From NCBI RefSeq assembly GCF_011046895.1, contig NZ_CP049249.1:1026501-1090500 (forward strand): a DNA stretch of 64,000 nt. Direction: 5' to 3'. Below, piece after piece: positions 1-8,856 of the stretch (position 1 is its first letter; the number at the start of each line of letters is the position of its first letter). The notes under the pieces are model-generated. The model made no database searches. It was not told the origin of the DNA and was given only the letters and a program-made list of their open reading frames with translations. The DNA comes from Rhizobium rhizoryzae (lineage in GTDB: Bacteria > Pseudomonadota > Alphaproteobacteria > Rhizobiales > Rhizobiaceae). The position numbers and the translations under genes are program-made.

Positions 1-1
1 T

Positions 2-418
2 CTGACTGCGGAACTGCCGGGGCTCTCAACCTTCTCCACCCTTTCGCCCATGCCGCTCTTCTCACGCTGGCTTCTGGAGCAGGGCTTCGATGCGTCCGAC
101 TGGACCAAGCCACAGCTTCTGGCAGCGGCCGCGTATTACCTGACGTCGGCAAGACGGAACGATGGTCATCACTATGATCCCGTGGCACGCTTCCATCTCG
201 GAAACGGGGCTCTGGTTCATGCCGTGCATGCACAGGCTGATACCTCGCAACGTGGAAAGAAGGATAGCCTTGGGGTGATGACCAACTACCTGTACGATCT
301 TGCCCGGCTCGAACAAAACCATGAAAGCTTCGCCAATCAGAAGCAGGTCGCCGCATCACCGCCAGTGCAAACTCTTACCCAGTCATTTCAGTCCGTCGAG
401 GTTCTTCAAAATGCCTAA
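2..418 (+). CDS. matA: Malonyl-CoA decarboxylase, C-terminal part (truncated by window edge)
   Basis: Decarboxylates malonyl-CoA to acetyl-CoA in malonate catabolism. The frame is already open at the first bases and reads a malonyl-CoA decarboxylase tail: a LSTFSTLSPMP segment at the start, then AAAYYL and a block DPVARFHLGNGA that carries the conserved C-terminal His region of the family. Only about 138 residues are present; the family is usually 400-470 aa, so the N-terminus lies outside the window. The last 8 bases overlap the start of matB (ATGCCTAA), so the two genes are translationally coupled. Identity rests on recognised family motifs plus the adjoining malonyl-CoA synthetase. Confidence 0.85.
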   Translation: MTAELPGLSTFSTLSPMPLFSRWLLEQGFDASDWTKPQLLAAAAYYLTSARRNDGHHYDPVARFHLGNGALVHAVHAQADTSQRGKKDSLGVMTNYLYDLARLEQNHESFANQKQVAASPPVQTLTQSFQSVEVLQNA

Positions 419-1922
419 TCTCCTTTACGATACATTGTTTGCACCCGGCCGGGACAGCGATCGAACCTTCCTCACGGATGTGAGCGGGCAGGCTCTCAGC
501 TACCGTGATTTCCATGCGCTGGCGGCGCGACAGGCTAATGTACTGGCCTCGGCGGGTCTGGTACCGGGAGACAGGCTGGCGGTGCAGGTGGAAAAGACGC
601 CAGAAGCGCTGGCGCTCTACGCAGCCTGTGTCATGGCGGGGATCGTCTTCCTGCCGCTCAACACTGCCTATACGCTGAGCGAACTCGATTATTTCATCAC
701 CGACAGCGGTGCACGAGCCGTCGTGTGCGGAGCTGAGACCGCGGCGGACCTGAAGGCGCGATCCGCAGCGAGCATTTCCGTTCTGACCCTGGACGCCGAG
801 GGCAAGGGCTCCCTCACGGATCTCGCCGCAAGCCAACCGCCGACATTTGCAGTGGCCGAACGGGTTGAAAGTGATCTCGCAGCGCTTCTCTATACGTCGG
901 GAACGACGGGCCGGTCGAAGGGGGCAATGCTCAGCCACTCCAACCTCCTGTCCAACGCGCGGACGCTGGCCGATCTATGGCGTTTCGACAGCCGCGACGT
1001 TCTCCTGCATGCGCTGCCGATCTTCCACACACATGGCCTCTTCGTCGCCTGCAACGTGACACTGATCGCACAGGCTTCACTCATCTTTCTTCCGAAATTC
1101 GATCTCCCCACCATAATGCGCATGCTGCCACAGGCAAGCGTACTGATGGGTGTTCCGACCTTCTACACCCGGCTTCTTGGTAACGCTGCTTTCACGCGTG
1201 ATCTCGTTGCGCATATGCGACTGTTCATCTCTGGTTCTGCGCCGCTTCTGGCTGAAACGCACGTCGAATTCGAAGCGCGCACTGGCCACCGGATCCTCGA
1301 ACGTTATGGCATGACGGAAACAAACATGTCGGTCTCGAACCCGTATGACGGGGAGCGGCGCGCCGGAACAGTGGGTTTTCCTCTGCCGGATGTGGAACTT
1401 CTGATCACCGACCCGGAAAGCGGCGCCATTCTGCCGGCAGGCGAGACAGGGATGATCGAGGTGCGAGGTCCGAATGTGTTCAAGGGCTATTGGGGCATGC
1501 CGGAAAAGACGAAAGCGGAACTGCGCGAAAACGGCTTTTTCATTACCGGAGATATCGGTCGTGTGGATGAGGATGGTTATGTCCATATCGTGGGCCGCGC
1601 CAAAGACCTCATCATATCGGGTGGGCTCAACATCTATCCGAAGGAAATCGAGATGCTTCTGGATGAGCAGCCCGGCGTTCTGGAAAGCGCCGTCGTCGGC
1701 GTGCCTCATCCGGATTTCGGCGAGGCGGTACTTGCCTTCATCGTTGCCCGTCCCGGACAGAGCCCCGACACGAAGGCCATCTCCGAGGCCGCATCGACCA
1801 ACCTTGCCCGCTTCAAGCAGCCACGGGATATCATTTTGCTGGACGAACTGCCACGCAATACCATGGGCAAGGTCCAGAAGGCAGCCCTTCGCGAGCGCTA
1901 CAAAAACCGGTACGTGGAATGA
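411..1922 (+). CDS. matB: Malonyl-CoA synthetase (AMP-forming ligase)
   Basis: Activates malonate with ATP and CoA to malonyl-CoA, the substrate of the MatA decarboxylase just upstream. The protein is 503 aa. The ATG at 411 has GAGG at 398-401, and its first residues MPNLLYDTLF match the usual N-terminus; an upstream in-frame start at 300 lies inside matA and is not credible. ANL-superfamily features are clear: P-loop YTSGTTGRSKG near residues 161-171, ERYGMTE near residue 300, the TGD hinge region, and the C-terminal lysine segment NTMGKVQK near residue 484. Malonyl-CoA synthetase is favoured over a generic fatty acyl-CoA ligase because of the overlap with matA and the ~500-aa length. Confidence 0.92.
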   Translation: MPNLLYDTLFAPGRDSDRTFLTDVSGQALSYRDFHALAARQANVLASAGLVPGDRLAVQVEKTPEALALYAACVMAGIVFLPLNTAYTLSELDYFITDSGARAVVCGAETAADLKARSAASISVLTLDAEGKGSLTDLAASQPPTFAVAERVESDLAALLYTSGTTGRSKGAMLSHSNLLSNARTLADLWRFDSRDVLLHALPIFHTHGLFVACNVTLIAQASLIFLPKFDLPTIMRMLPQASVLMGVPTFYTRLLGNAAFTRDLVAHMRLFISGSAPLLAETHVEFEARTGHRILERYGMTETNMSVSNPYDGERRAGTVGFPLPDVELLITDPESGAILPAGETGMIEVRGPNVFKGYWGMPEKTKAELRENGFFITGDIGRVDEDGYVHIVGRAKDLIISGGLNIYPKEIEMLLDEQPGVLESAVVGVPHPDFGEAVLAFIVARPGQSPDTKAISEAASTNLARFKQPRDIILLDELPRNTMGKVQKAALRERYKNRYVE

Positions 1923-2191
1923 AGCAGGCTGTCGTTTTTCAAGTCCGATTGCAATTATCGCTTGTCTGTAGCCAGGATGTGTCGTTAGGCATCTGCAATG
2001 TTTGATATGTTGCTAATTTACGACATGCCCATGCTAAGGCTCGCCATTTCAGATTATGATCAGCAATCACATATTTCCATGCAACCAGACCTATGCCAAT
2101 AAGCAGTCAGCGCAAAGAATCGGGGGACGCGAAAGCGATCTGGATTTGGCGCTCCTTAAAACACACAGATGACTGTGAACTGGAGGTCATT
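1923..2191. other. Intergenic region upstream of the porin
   Basis: About 270 bp between matB and the porin start. It is more AT-rich than the flanking genes and has no credible gene; the in-frame start at 2093 would only add an unrelated tail ahead of the porin signal peptide. It presumably contains the porin promoter, but I could not pick a convincing -35/-10 pair. No strong terminator hairpin was seen directly after matB. Confidence 0.4.
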
Positions 2192-3202
2192 ATGAACATC
2201 AAGAGCCTTCTTCTCGGCTCCGCTGCTGCCCTTGCAGCAGTATCCGGCGCCCAGGCTGCCGACGCTATCGTTGCTGCTCAGCCGGAGCCGATGGAATACG
2301 TTCGCGTTTGCGACGCATTCGGCGCTGGCTTCTTCTACATCCCGGGTTCTGAGACCTGCCTGAAGATCGGTGGCTACGTTCGTTTCCAGACGGGCTTCGG
2401 TCGTGACCTGTCGGGCACGTCTGACTGGGATAGCTTCACACGCGCACAGCTCGAAATCGACGCCCGTTCGGACACCGAACTCGGCACGCTTCGTGGCTTC
2501 ATCGGCCTGCGTGGCGACGCTGACAACTCTTCCAACCGCGGCGTAAACGTCGACCAGGCCTTCATCGAACTCGGTGGCCTCAAGGTTGGTTACTTCTACA
2601 ACTGGTGGGATGACGGCCTTTCTGGCGAAACCGACATTCTGGCTTCCCACACGACCCAGTATAACGCAATCCGTTACACCTACACGGCTGGCGCATTCTA
2701 CGCTGGCGTTGCTGTAGACGAGCTGGAAGGCGTTATCCACGGCACGAACCGTGACAACAATGTTGGCATCGAAGGCATCATTGGTGGCGCATTCGGTCCG
2801 GCAAAGGTTGCTCTTCTCGGCGGTTACGATACCGATCAGGAAGAAGGCGCAGTTCGCGTCATCGCCACTGCTGAACTCGGCCCGGGCACGCTCGGTCTCG
2901 CAGCAGCATGGGCTTCCGGCCAGAACGCTTACTACGACACCTCCGAGTGGACTGTTGCAGCTGAATACGCTGTGAAGGTTACCGATCGCTTCAAGATCAC
3001 CCCCGGCGGCCAGTACTTCTGGAACCTCGATTCCACGGCAACCGGTGGCTTCAACGGCGACCGCGACGGCTGGAGAGCTGGCCTGACGTTCGACTACCAG
3101 CTCGCAACCAACCTCTCCACGAAGGTTGCTGTGAACTACCAGGACTTCGACAATCAGCAGGAACAGTGGACCGGCTTCGTACGTCTGCAGCGCGCATTCT
3201 GA
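2192..3202 (+). CDS. Outer-membrane porin, rhizobial Porin_2 family
   Basis: Trimeric beta-barrel general porin of the outer membrane. The 336-aa product starts at the ATG at 2192, preceded by GGAGG at 2182-2186. It begins with a Sec signal peptide (MNIKSLLLGSAAALAAVSG, cleavage after AQA near residue 22). The mature N-terminus has the family signature YVRVCDAFGAGFFYIPG with two cysteines (in VCDAF and ETCLKIGGYVR), followed by alternating beta strands and a C-terminal aromatic residue (...LQRAF), the usual outer-membrane barrel signal. Codon use looks strongly biased, as expected for an abundant protein. A canonical terminator follows. Symbols such as ropA/omp are used for homologues, but which paralogue this is cannot be told. 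Confidence 0.9.
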   Translation: MNIKSLLLGSAAALAAVSGAQAADAIVAAQPEPMEYVRVCDAFGAGFFYIPGSETCLKIGGYVRFQTGFGRDLSGTSDWDSFTRAQLEIDARSDTELGTLRGFIGLRGDADNSSNRGVNVDQAFIELGGLKVGYFYNWWDDGLSGETDILASHTTQYNAIRYTYTAGAFYAGVAVDELEGVIHGTNRDNNVGIEGIIGGAFGPAKVALLGGYDTDQEEGAVRVIATAELGPGTLGLAAAWASGQNAYYDTSEWTVAAEYAVKVTDRFKITPGGQYFWNLDSTATGGFNGDRDGWRAGLTFDYQLATNLSTKVAVNYQDFDNQQEQWTGFVRLQRAF

Positions 3203-3226
3203 TCTGATCGAACAGATGCTGTTTTG

Positions 3227-3257
3227 GAGCCCGGCACTCGTGCCGGGCTCTTTTTTG
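3227..3257 (+). terminator. Rho-independent terminator of the porin gene
   Basis: Perfect 10-bp stem GAGCCCGGCA / TGCCGGGCTC (3227-3236 and 3241-3250) with a CTCG loop, followed by six T residues. It lies 24 bp past the porin stop codon. Confidence 0.92.
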
Positions 3258-3541
3258 TCTAGGCTGGGCCGGTGTCTTAAACGTGCACTTATCCCCCAAT
3301 TGACCACAGGAAATAGTTTGGCTGACTTAGTTTTTTCGAGACAGAGGCACGGTTTCGATGTAAATATGATAATGAGTTAGATGTAAGCATTCAGAGCAAT
3401 TTGTCCCTGCCGATGAGTGTATTCCTGCTGGGAAATGACATTGAACTCCAGTCACGCCATCGATCTCTCCAGTCGATGACCTTAATCTCCTCGGTCACTC
3501 CGAGGAGATTTCTGTTTCCGAAGCTTTCATCAGTCGGTTCG
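3258..3541. other. Non-coding gap with an 11-bp hairpin
   Basis: The porin is followed, after its terminator, by about 280 bp with no plausible gene; short open frames here lack ribosome-binding sites. The only structure seen is a perfect inverted repeat AATCTCCTCGG / CCGAGGAGATT at 3484-3494 and 3500-3510 (loop TCACT). It lies 32 bp beyond the stop of the leftward ABC operon. It could terminate that operon, but the T-run on that strand is poor. Confidence 0.5.
3484..3510 (-). terminator. Possible terminator hairpin of the FecCD-type ABC operon
   Basis: Perfect 11-bp stem with a 5-nt loop just downstream of the leftward ATPase gene. Neither strand has a good U-tract (TTCTGTTT on the plus side), so the role is inferred from position only. 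Confidence 0.4.
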
Positions 3542-4303
3542 TCAGACCAGGAAGTGCAGGTGCGGCTTCGTATGATATGGTGACGTGTCAACGCGCGCCT
3601 CGACGCAGAACACCTCTTTGAGGAGGCGCTGGGTCAAAACGGCCTCCGGCGTTCCGCATGCCACGATGCGTCCCTTGTCCAGCACGATCAGTTCATCGCA
3701 AAAAAGTGCTGCATGATTGAGATCATGCAACGCGATCACCGTCGTCAGCGGCAATTGCGACACGAGTTTCAGCAGCGAAATCTGATGCTGGATATCGAGA
3801 TGGTTCGTCGGTTCGTCCAGAATGAGTTCCTGCGGCGATTGAGCCAGCGCCCGGGCGATCTGGACGCGCTGCTTCTCGCCGCCGGACAGGCTTTGCCATC
3901 TGTCCAGACGCTTGCCGTGGATCCCAGTGTTTTCCATCGCCCGTTCGACCGCATCCTGATCCTCAAGCGACCAGCCGGAAAACAGGGACCGATGCGGAAA
4001 GCGGCCAAGCCGGACGACGTCGCTCACCGTCAGGCTCGCATTCGTCGCTGCATGCTGTTCAACGAAGGCAATTCTGCGGGCCAGTTTCTTGCGCGGCATG
4101 GTCTTCAGGTCAGAACCTGCCAAGCTGATGCTGCCCGAAGTTGGGGTCTTGAGACCAGCAAGAAGCCTCAGAAGCGAGGTCTTGCCGGAACCGTTGGGCC
4201 CGATAAGACCCACCATCTTGCCAGCGGGAATGTTGACAGAGACATCCTTCAGAATGGTTTTCGAACCGATCCCCCAGGTAATGTGTTCTACGACGAAGCT
4301 CAT
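3542..4303 (-). CDS. ABC transporter ATPase, FecE/FhuC/BtuD type
   Basis: Cytoplasmic ATPase that powers import by the adjacent FecCD-type permease. The ATG at 4303 (MSFVVEHITWG) gives 253 aa, the normal family length; the longer open frame adds 50 unrelated residues overlapping the permease. Walker A GPNGSGKT lies at 35-42, signature LSGGEKQR near 138, Walker B LILDEPTNHLD shortly after, and the H-loop HDLNHA follows. The start overlaps the permease stop by 4 bp (ATGA). Third gene of a binding protein-permease-ATPase operon read leftward. Confidence 0.88.
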   Translation of the reverse strand: MSFVVEHITWGIGSKTILKDVSVNIPAGKMVGLIGPNGSGKTSLLRLLAGLKTPTSGSISLAGSDLKTMPRKKLARRIAFVEQHAATNASLTVSDVVRLGRFPHRSLFSGWSLEDQDAVERAMENTGIHGKRLDRWQSLSGGEKQRVQIARALAQSPQELILDEPTNHLDIQHQISLLKLVSQLPLTTVIALHDLNHAALFCDELIVLDKGRIVACGTPEAVLTQRLLKEVFCVEARVDTSPYHTKPHLHFLV

Positions 4304-5322
4304 GAGGCGCGCTGGAATCTGTAGAGGATGACGGAGAAGAAGGGTACACCGACCAGGGCTGTCACCACGCCGATCGGCAGAACCTGACCTGGGATCAGCG
4401 CTCGAGACGCGATATCCGCCAGCACCATGAAGATTGCGCCGACAACGGCGCATGTCGGCAGCAATCGGATGTGCAGCGGCCCGACAAGAAAACGCGCAAC
4501 ATGGGGCACCACCAGGCCAACAAAACCGATCGTGCCGACCATGCTGACAATGGTCGCCGTCATCATTGCGGTCAGCGCAAAGAGGACCACGCGGGTCCGG
4601 CTGACATTCACGCCAAGCGAGGCTGCCGCCTCGTCGCCGAAGGCAAAGGCGTCGAGAACCCGCGCTGACAGCAGACAGAGGACGAGACCCGCTCCAATCA
4701 CGAGGGATATCAGGGTAAATTCCGGCCAGCGCACGCCGCCGAAGCTTCCCAGCAGCCAGAACATGACATCCCGCGCCTGCTGGGCATTGCCGGACGTGGT
4801 CACCACATAGGATGTAGCGGCATTGAACAGTTGTGAGGCAGCCACGCCTGCCAGAATCGTTCGGTCTGCGCCACCGCGAGTCCCGTTGGAGAGCAAGGCC
4901 ACGAACAGGAATGCCAGAAAGGCTCCGGCGAATGCGCCCACAGACAGCGAAACGGCTCCGGCTCCAACGCCCAGAATGACGATTGCGACTGCCCCGGTCG
5001 ATGCTCCCGCCGAAATGCCCAATACATACGGCTCGGCCAGCGGATTGCGCAGCAACGACTGGAGAATGGCACCCGACAATGCGAGGCCCGCGCCGCAGAA
5101 GACAGCGACCAGTGCCCGGCTCAGCCGATAGTCCCAGATGACCGCCTCATGAATGCGGTTGAGCGTGACATGTGTCCATCCAAGCTTGTTGGATACGGCC
5201 AGGAGCGTCGTGGAGATCGGTATCGGAAGATCCCCGATACCGACGCTTAGCGAGACGACGAGCAGGATCAGGCCGAGAGATGCGGCAAGAAGCAGACCCA
5301 CTCTGACTGCGTTGCTGATCAT
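4300..5322 (-). CDS. FecCD-family ABC transporter permease
   Basis: Inner-membrane permease of a metal-chelate/vitamin B12-class importer. The 340-aa protein is built of about ten hydrophobic segments. FecCD hallmarks include RLSRALVAVFCGAGLALSG near residues 66-84 and RNPLAEPYVLGISAGAS near 92-108; GLVVPHVAR lies further on. It sits 23 bp downstream of the binding-protein gene and overlaps the ATPase by 4 bp, so all three are one transcript. The substrate cannot be read from the permease itself. Confidence 0.88.
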   Translation of the reverse strand: MISNAVRVGLLLAASLGLILLVVSLSVGIGDLPIPISTTLLAVSNKLGWTHVTLNRIHEAVIWDYRLSRALVAVFCGAGLALSGAILQSLLRNPLAEPYVLGISAGASTGAVAIVILGVGAGAVSLSVGAFAGAFLAFLFVALLSNGTRGGADRTILAGVAASQLFNAATSYVVTTSGNAQQARDVMFWLLGSFGGVRWPEFTLISLVIGAGLVLCLLSARVLDAFAFGDEAAASLGVNVSRTRVVLFALTAMMTATIVSMVGTIGFVGLVVPHVARFLVGPLHIRLLPTCAVVGAIFMVLADIASRALIPGQVLPIGVVTALVGVPFFSVILYRFQRAS

Positions 5323-5345
5323 AAACCCGGCACGATCCGTTCAAT

Positions 5346-6377
5346 TCACTTCTGAAGACCGAGCGTCTTCAACTGTTCGGCGATCTGCTGGGCACCATAG
5401 ATCGTGCGGATCGTCGGATTCATGGCCTGTCCGTCCATGACGACAATCGCCCCGTTCTTCACAGCGGTGATCTGGCTGACGGCCGGATCGGTCTTCAGGA
5501 ACTTGATCTTGGCCTCTGGCTTGTCGAGTTCCCAGCGGTTGCGATCAAGGCTGGCAACGACGATCACATCCGGATTGGCTGCGATGATGCTTTCCCAGCC
5601 AACGGTTGGCCAGTCGGCTTCGGAGGCAATCGCATTCTTTCCGCCGAGAATATCCGCAATGTAGCCGGAGGGGCTATTCTTGCCGCCGAGATAGGCATCG
5701 GCAGTCGGAGAGGGGCTGGAGAACCAGAAAACGTAGGAGAGCTTCTTCTCGCCCGGCGAGATGCTGGCACGAAGATCGGCTTCCCGTTTCTTGAGATCGG
5801 CGATCAGGGCCTGTCCACGGTCCTGGACGTCAAAGATCTTCGACAGCTCATCGATCTCCTGAAACAGCGAGGACATGTCCCAAAGCGCGCTGCGGTTTCC
5901 ATAGCCGTACTTGTCTTTTGCGGCATCCGGGCTCACGCAGGTACTGGGCGAGATATAGCTTGGCACGCCCACCTTTTCGAAGTCTTCGCGTTTCGCCACC
6001 TTGCTCGAAGGCCCGATCAGGGTTGGCAACATGGCTGCAACGAAATCAGGATTTTCTGCAAGCAGCGCTTCGAAGGTGGGAAACTCCACGGTCAGCAGTT
6101 TCACCTTGGCATTGTCTTCTGCCAGCTGTGGCATGACCTTGCTTGGCCAGAAGGCGGTTGCCGCCATTCTGTCCTTTAGACCCAGCATCAGCATGATCTC
6201 GGCACTGTTTTGACCAAGACCAATCGCACGGCTTGGTGCCTTGTCGAAGGTGACCTTTGCGCCGCAGTTTTCGATCGTCAGCGGATACTGGGTCGATGCC
6301 GCGTGCGCTGATCCAGAAGAGATGATGGCCGCGAGCGTGAGCCCCGCGACGGCTGCGATCGATCGTGTCAGGTACAT
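5346..6377 (-). CDS. Periplasmic binding protein, TroA/BtuF-like fold
   Basis: Captures the ligand for the FecCD-type importer. 343 aa with an N-terminal signal peptide (to about AHAASTQ, residue 27). The mature start YPLTIENCGAKVTFDKAPSRAIGLG is typical of helical-backbone binding proteins, and the pattern 'ENCG...V.F...P.RA' resembles the group labelled proposed F420-0 transporter components in actinobacteria as much as siderophore receptors. Two further features are WFSSPSPTADAYLGGKNSP near residue 218 and a C-terminal Rossmann-like half. No Fur-box-like sequence was recognised upstream, so iron regulation is not supported. Likely ligands are a metal chelate, a corrinoid or another cofactor-like molecule; this is unresolved. 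Confidence 0.75.
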   Translation of the reverse strand: MYLTRSIAAVAGLTLAAIISSGSAHAASTQYPLTIENCGAKVTFDKAPSRAIGLGQNSAEIMLMLGLKDRMAATAFWPSKVMPQLAEDNAKVKLLTVEFPTFEALLAENPDFVAAMLPTLIGPSSKVAKREDFEKVGVPSYISPSTCVSPDAAKDKYGYGNRSALWDMSSLFQEIDELSKIFDVQDRGQALIADLKKREADLRASISPGEKKLSYVFWFSSPSPTADAYLGGKNSPSGYIADILGGKNAIASEADWPTVGWESIIAANPDVIVVASLDRNRWELDKPEAKIKFLKTDPAVSQITAVKNGAIVVMDGQAMNPTIRTIYGAQQIAEQLKTLGLQK

Positions 6378-6468
6378 TTGTCACCCCAAAATTAGAATGA
6401 CGGCACCCCTAACCAAGTCCAATCGAAAAAACAAGATAATTTCAATCCACTTTCACCTGATCCCGGAA

Positions 6469-7221
6469 CTACGGATTCAGGCCCGCGCAGCGAGCTGTAT
6501 TGCGAATATGCGTCTCCATCTCTTCCTTGGCCAGGGCGCCATCATTGCTGCGAAGCGCCTCTATAATGCGCCGGTGCTCGGCAATGGATTGCTTCATTCG
6601 CTCGGGATCCGTCATCGGGATCGGCTGACGCTGAGTCTCCGTGATGAGTTCCCGAACTGTCTGATAGAGTGCCTGAAGCATCTGGTTGGAGCAGGCTGAC
6701 ACGATGGTGCCATGAAACTGCAGGTCCGCTTCCACATTCGAAAGAACATCCTGGCTAGCCCAGCACTCTTCCATCGTCGCCGTGGCGGTTTCCATCTCGC
6801 TCAGTTGTCGCTGGGTGAGGCGGCCGGACGCCAGCCTTGCTATCTCACCCTCCAGGAATATGCGCGTCTGGAACACGTCGAAAGCCGAATAGCTGTGAGA
6901 ATATCGCCAGGGCGCCATGTTGGCCGCTGGACCCGCCGCCCGCTCACTGGGAGAGGTAACGAATGTGCCGCGGCCTGCTTCAGTTTTCACCAGCCCCAGT
7001 GTTTCCAGCGTCAACAGGGCTTCCCGCAGGGACGCACGGCTCACCCCGAAACGCTCTGACAGCTCACGCTGTGACTGGATCCGCTCACCCGGTTTAAGGG
7101 CGCCGGTCTGGATCAATGTCTGGATTTCCCGTGCCACGGTTTGCGGCAAAAGCGTCTTGTTGAGCATTTCCTGTTGTACCCGCAGCCCTTCGTTCAACTC
7201 GGTCAATCTATTTTCCGCCAT
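6469..7221 (-). CDS. GntR-family (FadR/FCD) transcriptional regulator
   Basis: Probable repressor of the divergent amino-acid transport operon. 250 aa: a winged helix-turn-helix at about residues 24-92 (REIQTLIQTGALKPGERIQS, then GVSRASLREALLTLETLGLV and GRGTFV), then an all-helical FCD ligand domain with metal-type His/Asp positions (LQFHGTIV, CSNQML, EHRRIIEAL). The ATG at 7221 has only a weak ribosome-binding site. The 102-bp gap to the divergent gene contains a perfect FadR-type palindrome at 7262-7276. The effector is unknown but plausibly a substrate of the transporter or hydantoinase. Confidence 0.85.
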   Translation of the reverse strand: MAENRLTELNEGLRVQQEMLNKTLLPQTVAREIQTLIQTGALKPGERIQSQRELSERFGVSRASLREALLTLETLGLVKTEAGRGTFVTSPSERAAGPAANMAPWRYSHSYSAFDVFQTRIFLEGEIARLASGRLTQRQLSEMETATATMEECWASQDVLSNVEADLQFHGTIVSACSNQMLQALYQTVRELITETQRQPIPMTDPERMKQSIAEHRRIIEALRSNDGALAKEEMETHIRNTARCAGLNP

Positions 7222-7261
7222 CCATCTTGCAAAGCGGAAAGAGGCATGCTTGTTTGGCCTT

Positions 7262-7276
7262 ACTGGTCTGACCAGT
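7262..7276. promoter_or_regulatory. FadR-type operator palindrome
   Basis: Perfect inverted repeat ACTGGTC-T-GACCAGT, with an extra GACCA half-site 4 nt further on (7279-7283). It matches the TGGT-N3-ACCA pattern of FadR-subfamily GntR regulators and lies midway between the divergent GntR gene and the ABC operon. A close variant occurs at 63493-63511. Confidence 0.8.
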
Positions 7277-7323
7277 TAGACCATTGTATGTGACATCGTG
7301 CATCAAATAACAAGGGGAACCTC

Positions 7324-8121
7324 ATGACACGCGTGACTACATTCGCCGCCGCAATCGTTTCCGGCGTTGCAGCCTTCTTTACCTTGCAAACCGCTCAAGC
7401 GGCAGATCTTACCGTCGGTGCCAACATCGGCAACGTGCCGTGGGAATTTCAGGATGCGAGCGGTAAGGTCGTCGGCTTTGAAGTCGACCTCGTCAACGAA
7501 GTGGCTAAACGGTTGGGCAAGACGGTCGAATTCGTCAACACGCCCTTCAACGGTCTTTTCCCGGCTGTACAGTCCGGCCGTATCAATATGGCAATCTCCT
7601 CGATCACCATCACCGAAAAGCGTCTGGAATCGGTGACCTTCGCCCAGCCCTATTACGATAGCGACCAGTCGCTGACGGCAACGGCGAAATCCGGCATCAA
7701 GGGCCTGAAGGATATGACCAGCAAGGTCGTCGGTGTCGACACGGGTTCGACGGGGGACATGTGGGCGGAAAAGAACAAGGCGCAGTATAAGTTCAGCGAC
7801 ATTCGCCGTTTCGAGGGCCTGTCTCCGGCCATGCTCGATCTCGTGGCTGGCCGTATCGATGGCTACATCAGCGATATCCCGGCGCTCCTTTACTACGTGA
7901 AGGACAAGCCGGAGCTGAAAGTGGTTGAGCGTATCCCCACGGGTGAGAAGTATTCCATCATGTTCAACAAGGGCGACAAGCTGGCGACCCAGGTGAACGA
8001 TGTGATCACCACGCTCAAGAAGGAAGGTTATATCGCCAAGCTGCACGAAACATGGTTCGGCGCCAAGGCTGAAGCATCCACCTCGACTGTAATGGTCGCG
8101 GACATGCCGAAGGGCAAATAA
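7324..8121 (+). CDS. Polar amino-acid ABC transporter binding protein (SBP family 3)
   Basis: Periplasmic ligand-binding protein, 265 aa, signal peptide ending near AQA (residue 26). Family-3 signature: GFEVDLVNEVAKRLGK near 53-68, FNGLFPAVQSGRINMAISSITIT near 77-99, then FAQPYYDSDQ, and VVGVDTGSTGDMWAE as the second-lobe start. The short gap to the permease and the shared orientation make it the first gene of the operon, 43-62 bp downstream of the FadR-type operator. The ligand is probably an amino acid or a related cyclic amide or ureido acid, inferred from the hydantoinase and aminotransferase genes that follow. Confidence 0.88.
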   Translation: MTRVTTFAAAIVSGVAAFFTLQTAQAADLTVGANIGNVPWEFQDASGKVVGFEVDLVNEVAKRLGKTVEFVNTPFNGLFPAVQSGRINMAISSITITEKRLESVTFAQPYYDSDQSLTATAKSGIKGLKDMTSKVVGVDTGSTGDMWAEKNKAQYKFSDIRRFEGLSPAMLDLVAGRIDGYISDIPALLYYVKDKPELKVVERIPTGEKYSIMFNKGDKLATQVNDVITTLKKEGYIAKLHETWFGAKAEASTSTVMVADMPKGK

Positions 8122-8184
8122 GGCCTGACAGAGCGGCGGTCTCTTCAACCGGAGAGGCCGCCAGCCAAACGGAGCCGCACCGGC

Positions 8185-8856
8185 ATGAATCTCATCAATA
8201 CATTCTTCAATCTCAAGGTCTTTCTTGAGAGCCTCCCCCAACTGCTTTGGGGCCTCGTCGTCACGCTCGAAATCGGCATCGTCAGTATTGTGGCGGGACT
8301 GATCGGCGGACTTTTTCTGGCGGTCGCGAGGCTATACAGCCCTGCCTTCATCAAGCTCCTCATCCGCATCTATATCGATATCTTTCGTTCGATCCCGCTG
8401 CTGGTGCTGCTGATTGTCGTCTACTACGCGCTGCCTTTCGTCGGTATCCGGCTGTCACCATTCCTGTCTGCCGTCACCGCTCTCTCTCTTGTGTCTGCGG
8501 CCTACACGGCGGAAATTTTCCGCGCCGGAATTGAAGCCATTCCGCATGGTCAATTCGAGGCATCCGAGGCGCTTGGACTGTCCAACCGGCATACGATGGT
8601 GGATGTCATCCTCCCACAGGCCATTCGCATCGTCATTCCGCCGCTCACCAACAACTGCATCAACGTGCTGAAGGATACCGCACTGGCCTCCGTCGTTGCC
8701 ATGCCGGACCTTTTGAAGCAAGCCACACAGGCGCAGGCGCTTGCCGCCAACCCCACACCGCTGATTGGCGCTGCCGTCATCTACATTCTGCTTCTCTGGC
8801 CCCTGGTGGCTGTGGTCTCGCGCCTGGAGAAACATTTCAGCCGGGGGAAACGCTGA
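8185..8856 (+). CDS. Polar amino-acid ABC transporter permease (HisM/GlnP type)
   Basis: Inner-membrane permease, 223 aa, with an ATG at 8185 preceded by GGAG. The N-terminal stretch [20 protein letters not shown] and the conserved cytoplasmic loop [20 protein letters not shown] (residues ~130-149) are diagnostic of the His/Glu/Gln/Arg/opine permease family. Only one permease is encoded, so it presumably forms a homodimer. The stop codon overlaps the start of the ATPase gene by one base. Confidence 0.9.
   Translation: MNLINTFFNLKVFLESLPQLLWGLVVTLEIGIVSIVAGLIGGLFLAVARLYSPAFIKLLIRIYIDIFRSIPLLVLLIVVYYALPFVGIRLSPFLSAVTALSLVSAAYTAEIFRAGIEAIPHGQFEASEALGLSNRHTMVDVILPQAIRIVIPPLTNNCINVLKDTALASVVAMPDLLKQATQAQALAANPTPLIGAAVIYILLLWPLVAVVSRLEKHFSRGKR

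Noticed and set aside
2156..3307. 383-codon open frame antisense to the porin
   Set aside because: Mirror of a highly codon-biased gene; no ribosome-binding site, no family features, and it would run through the porin terminator.
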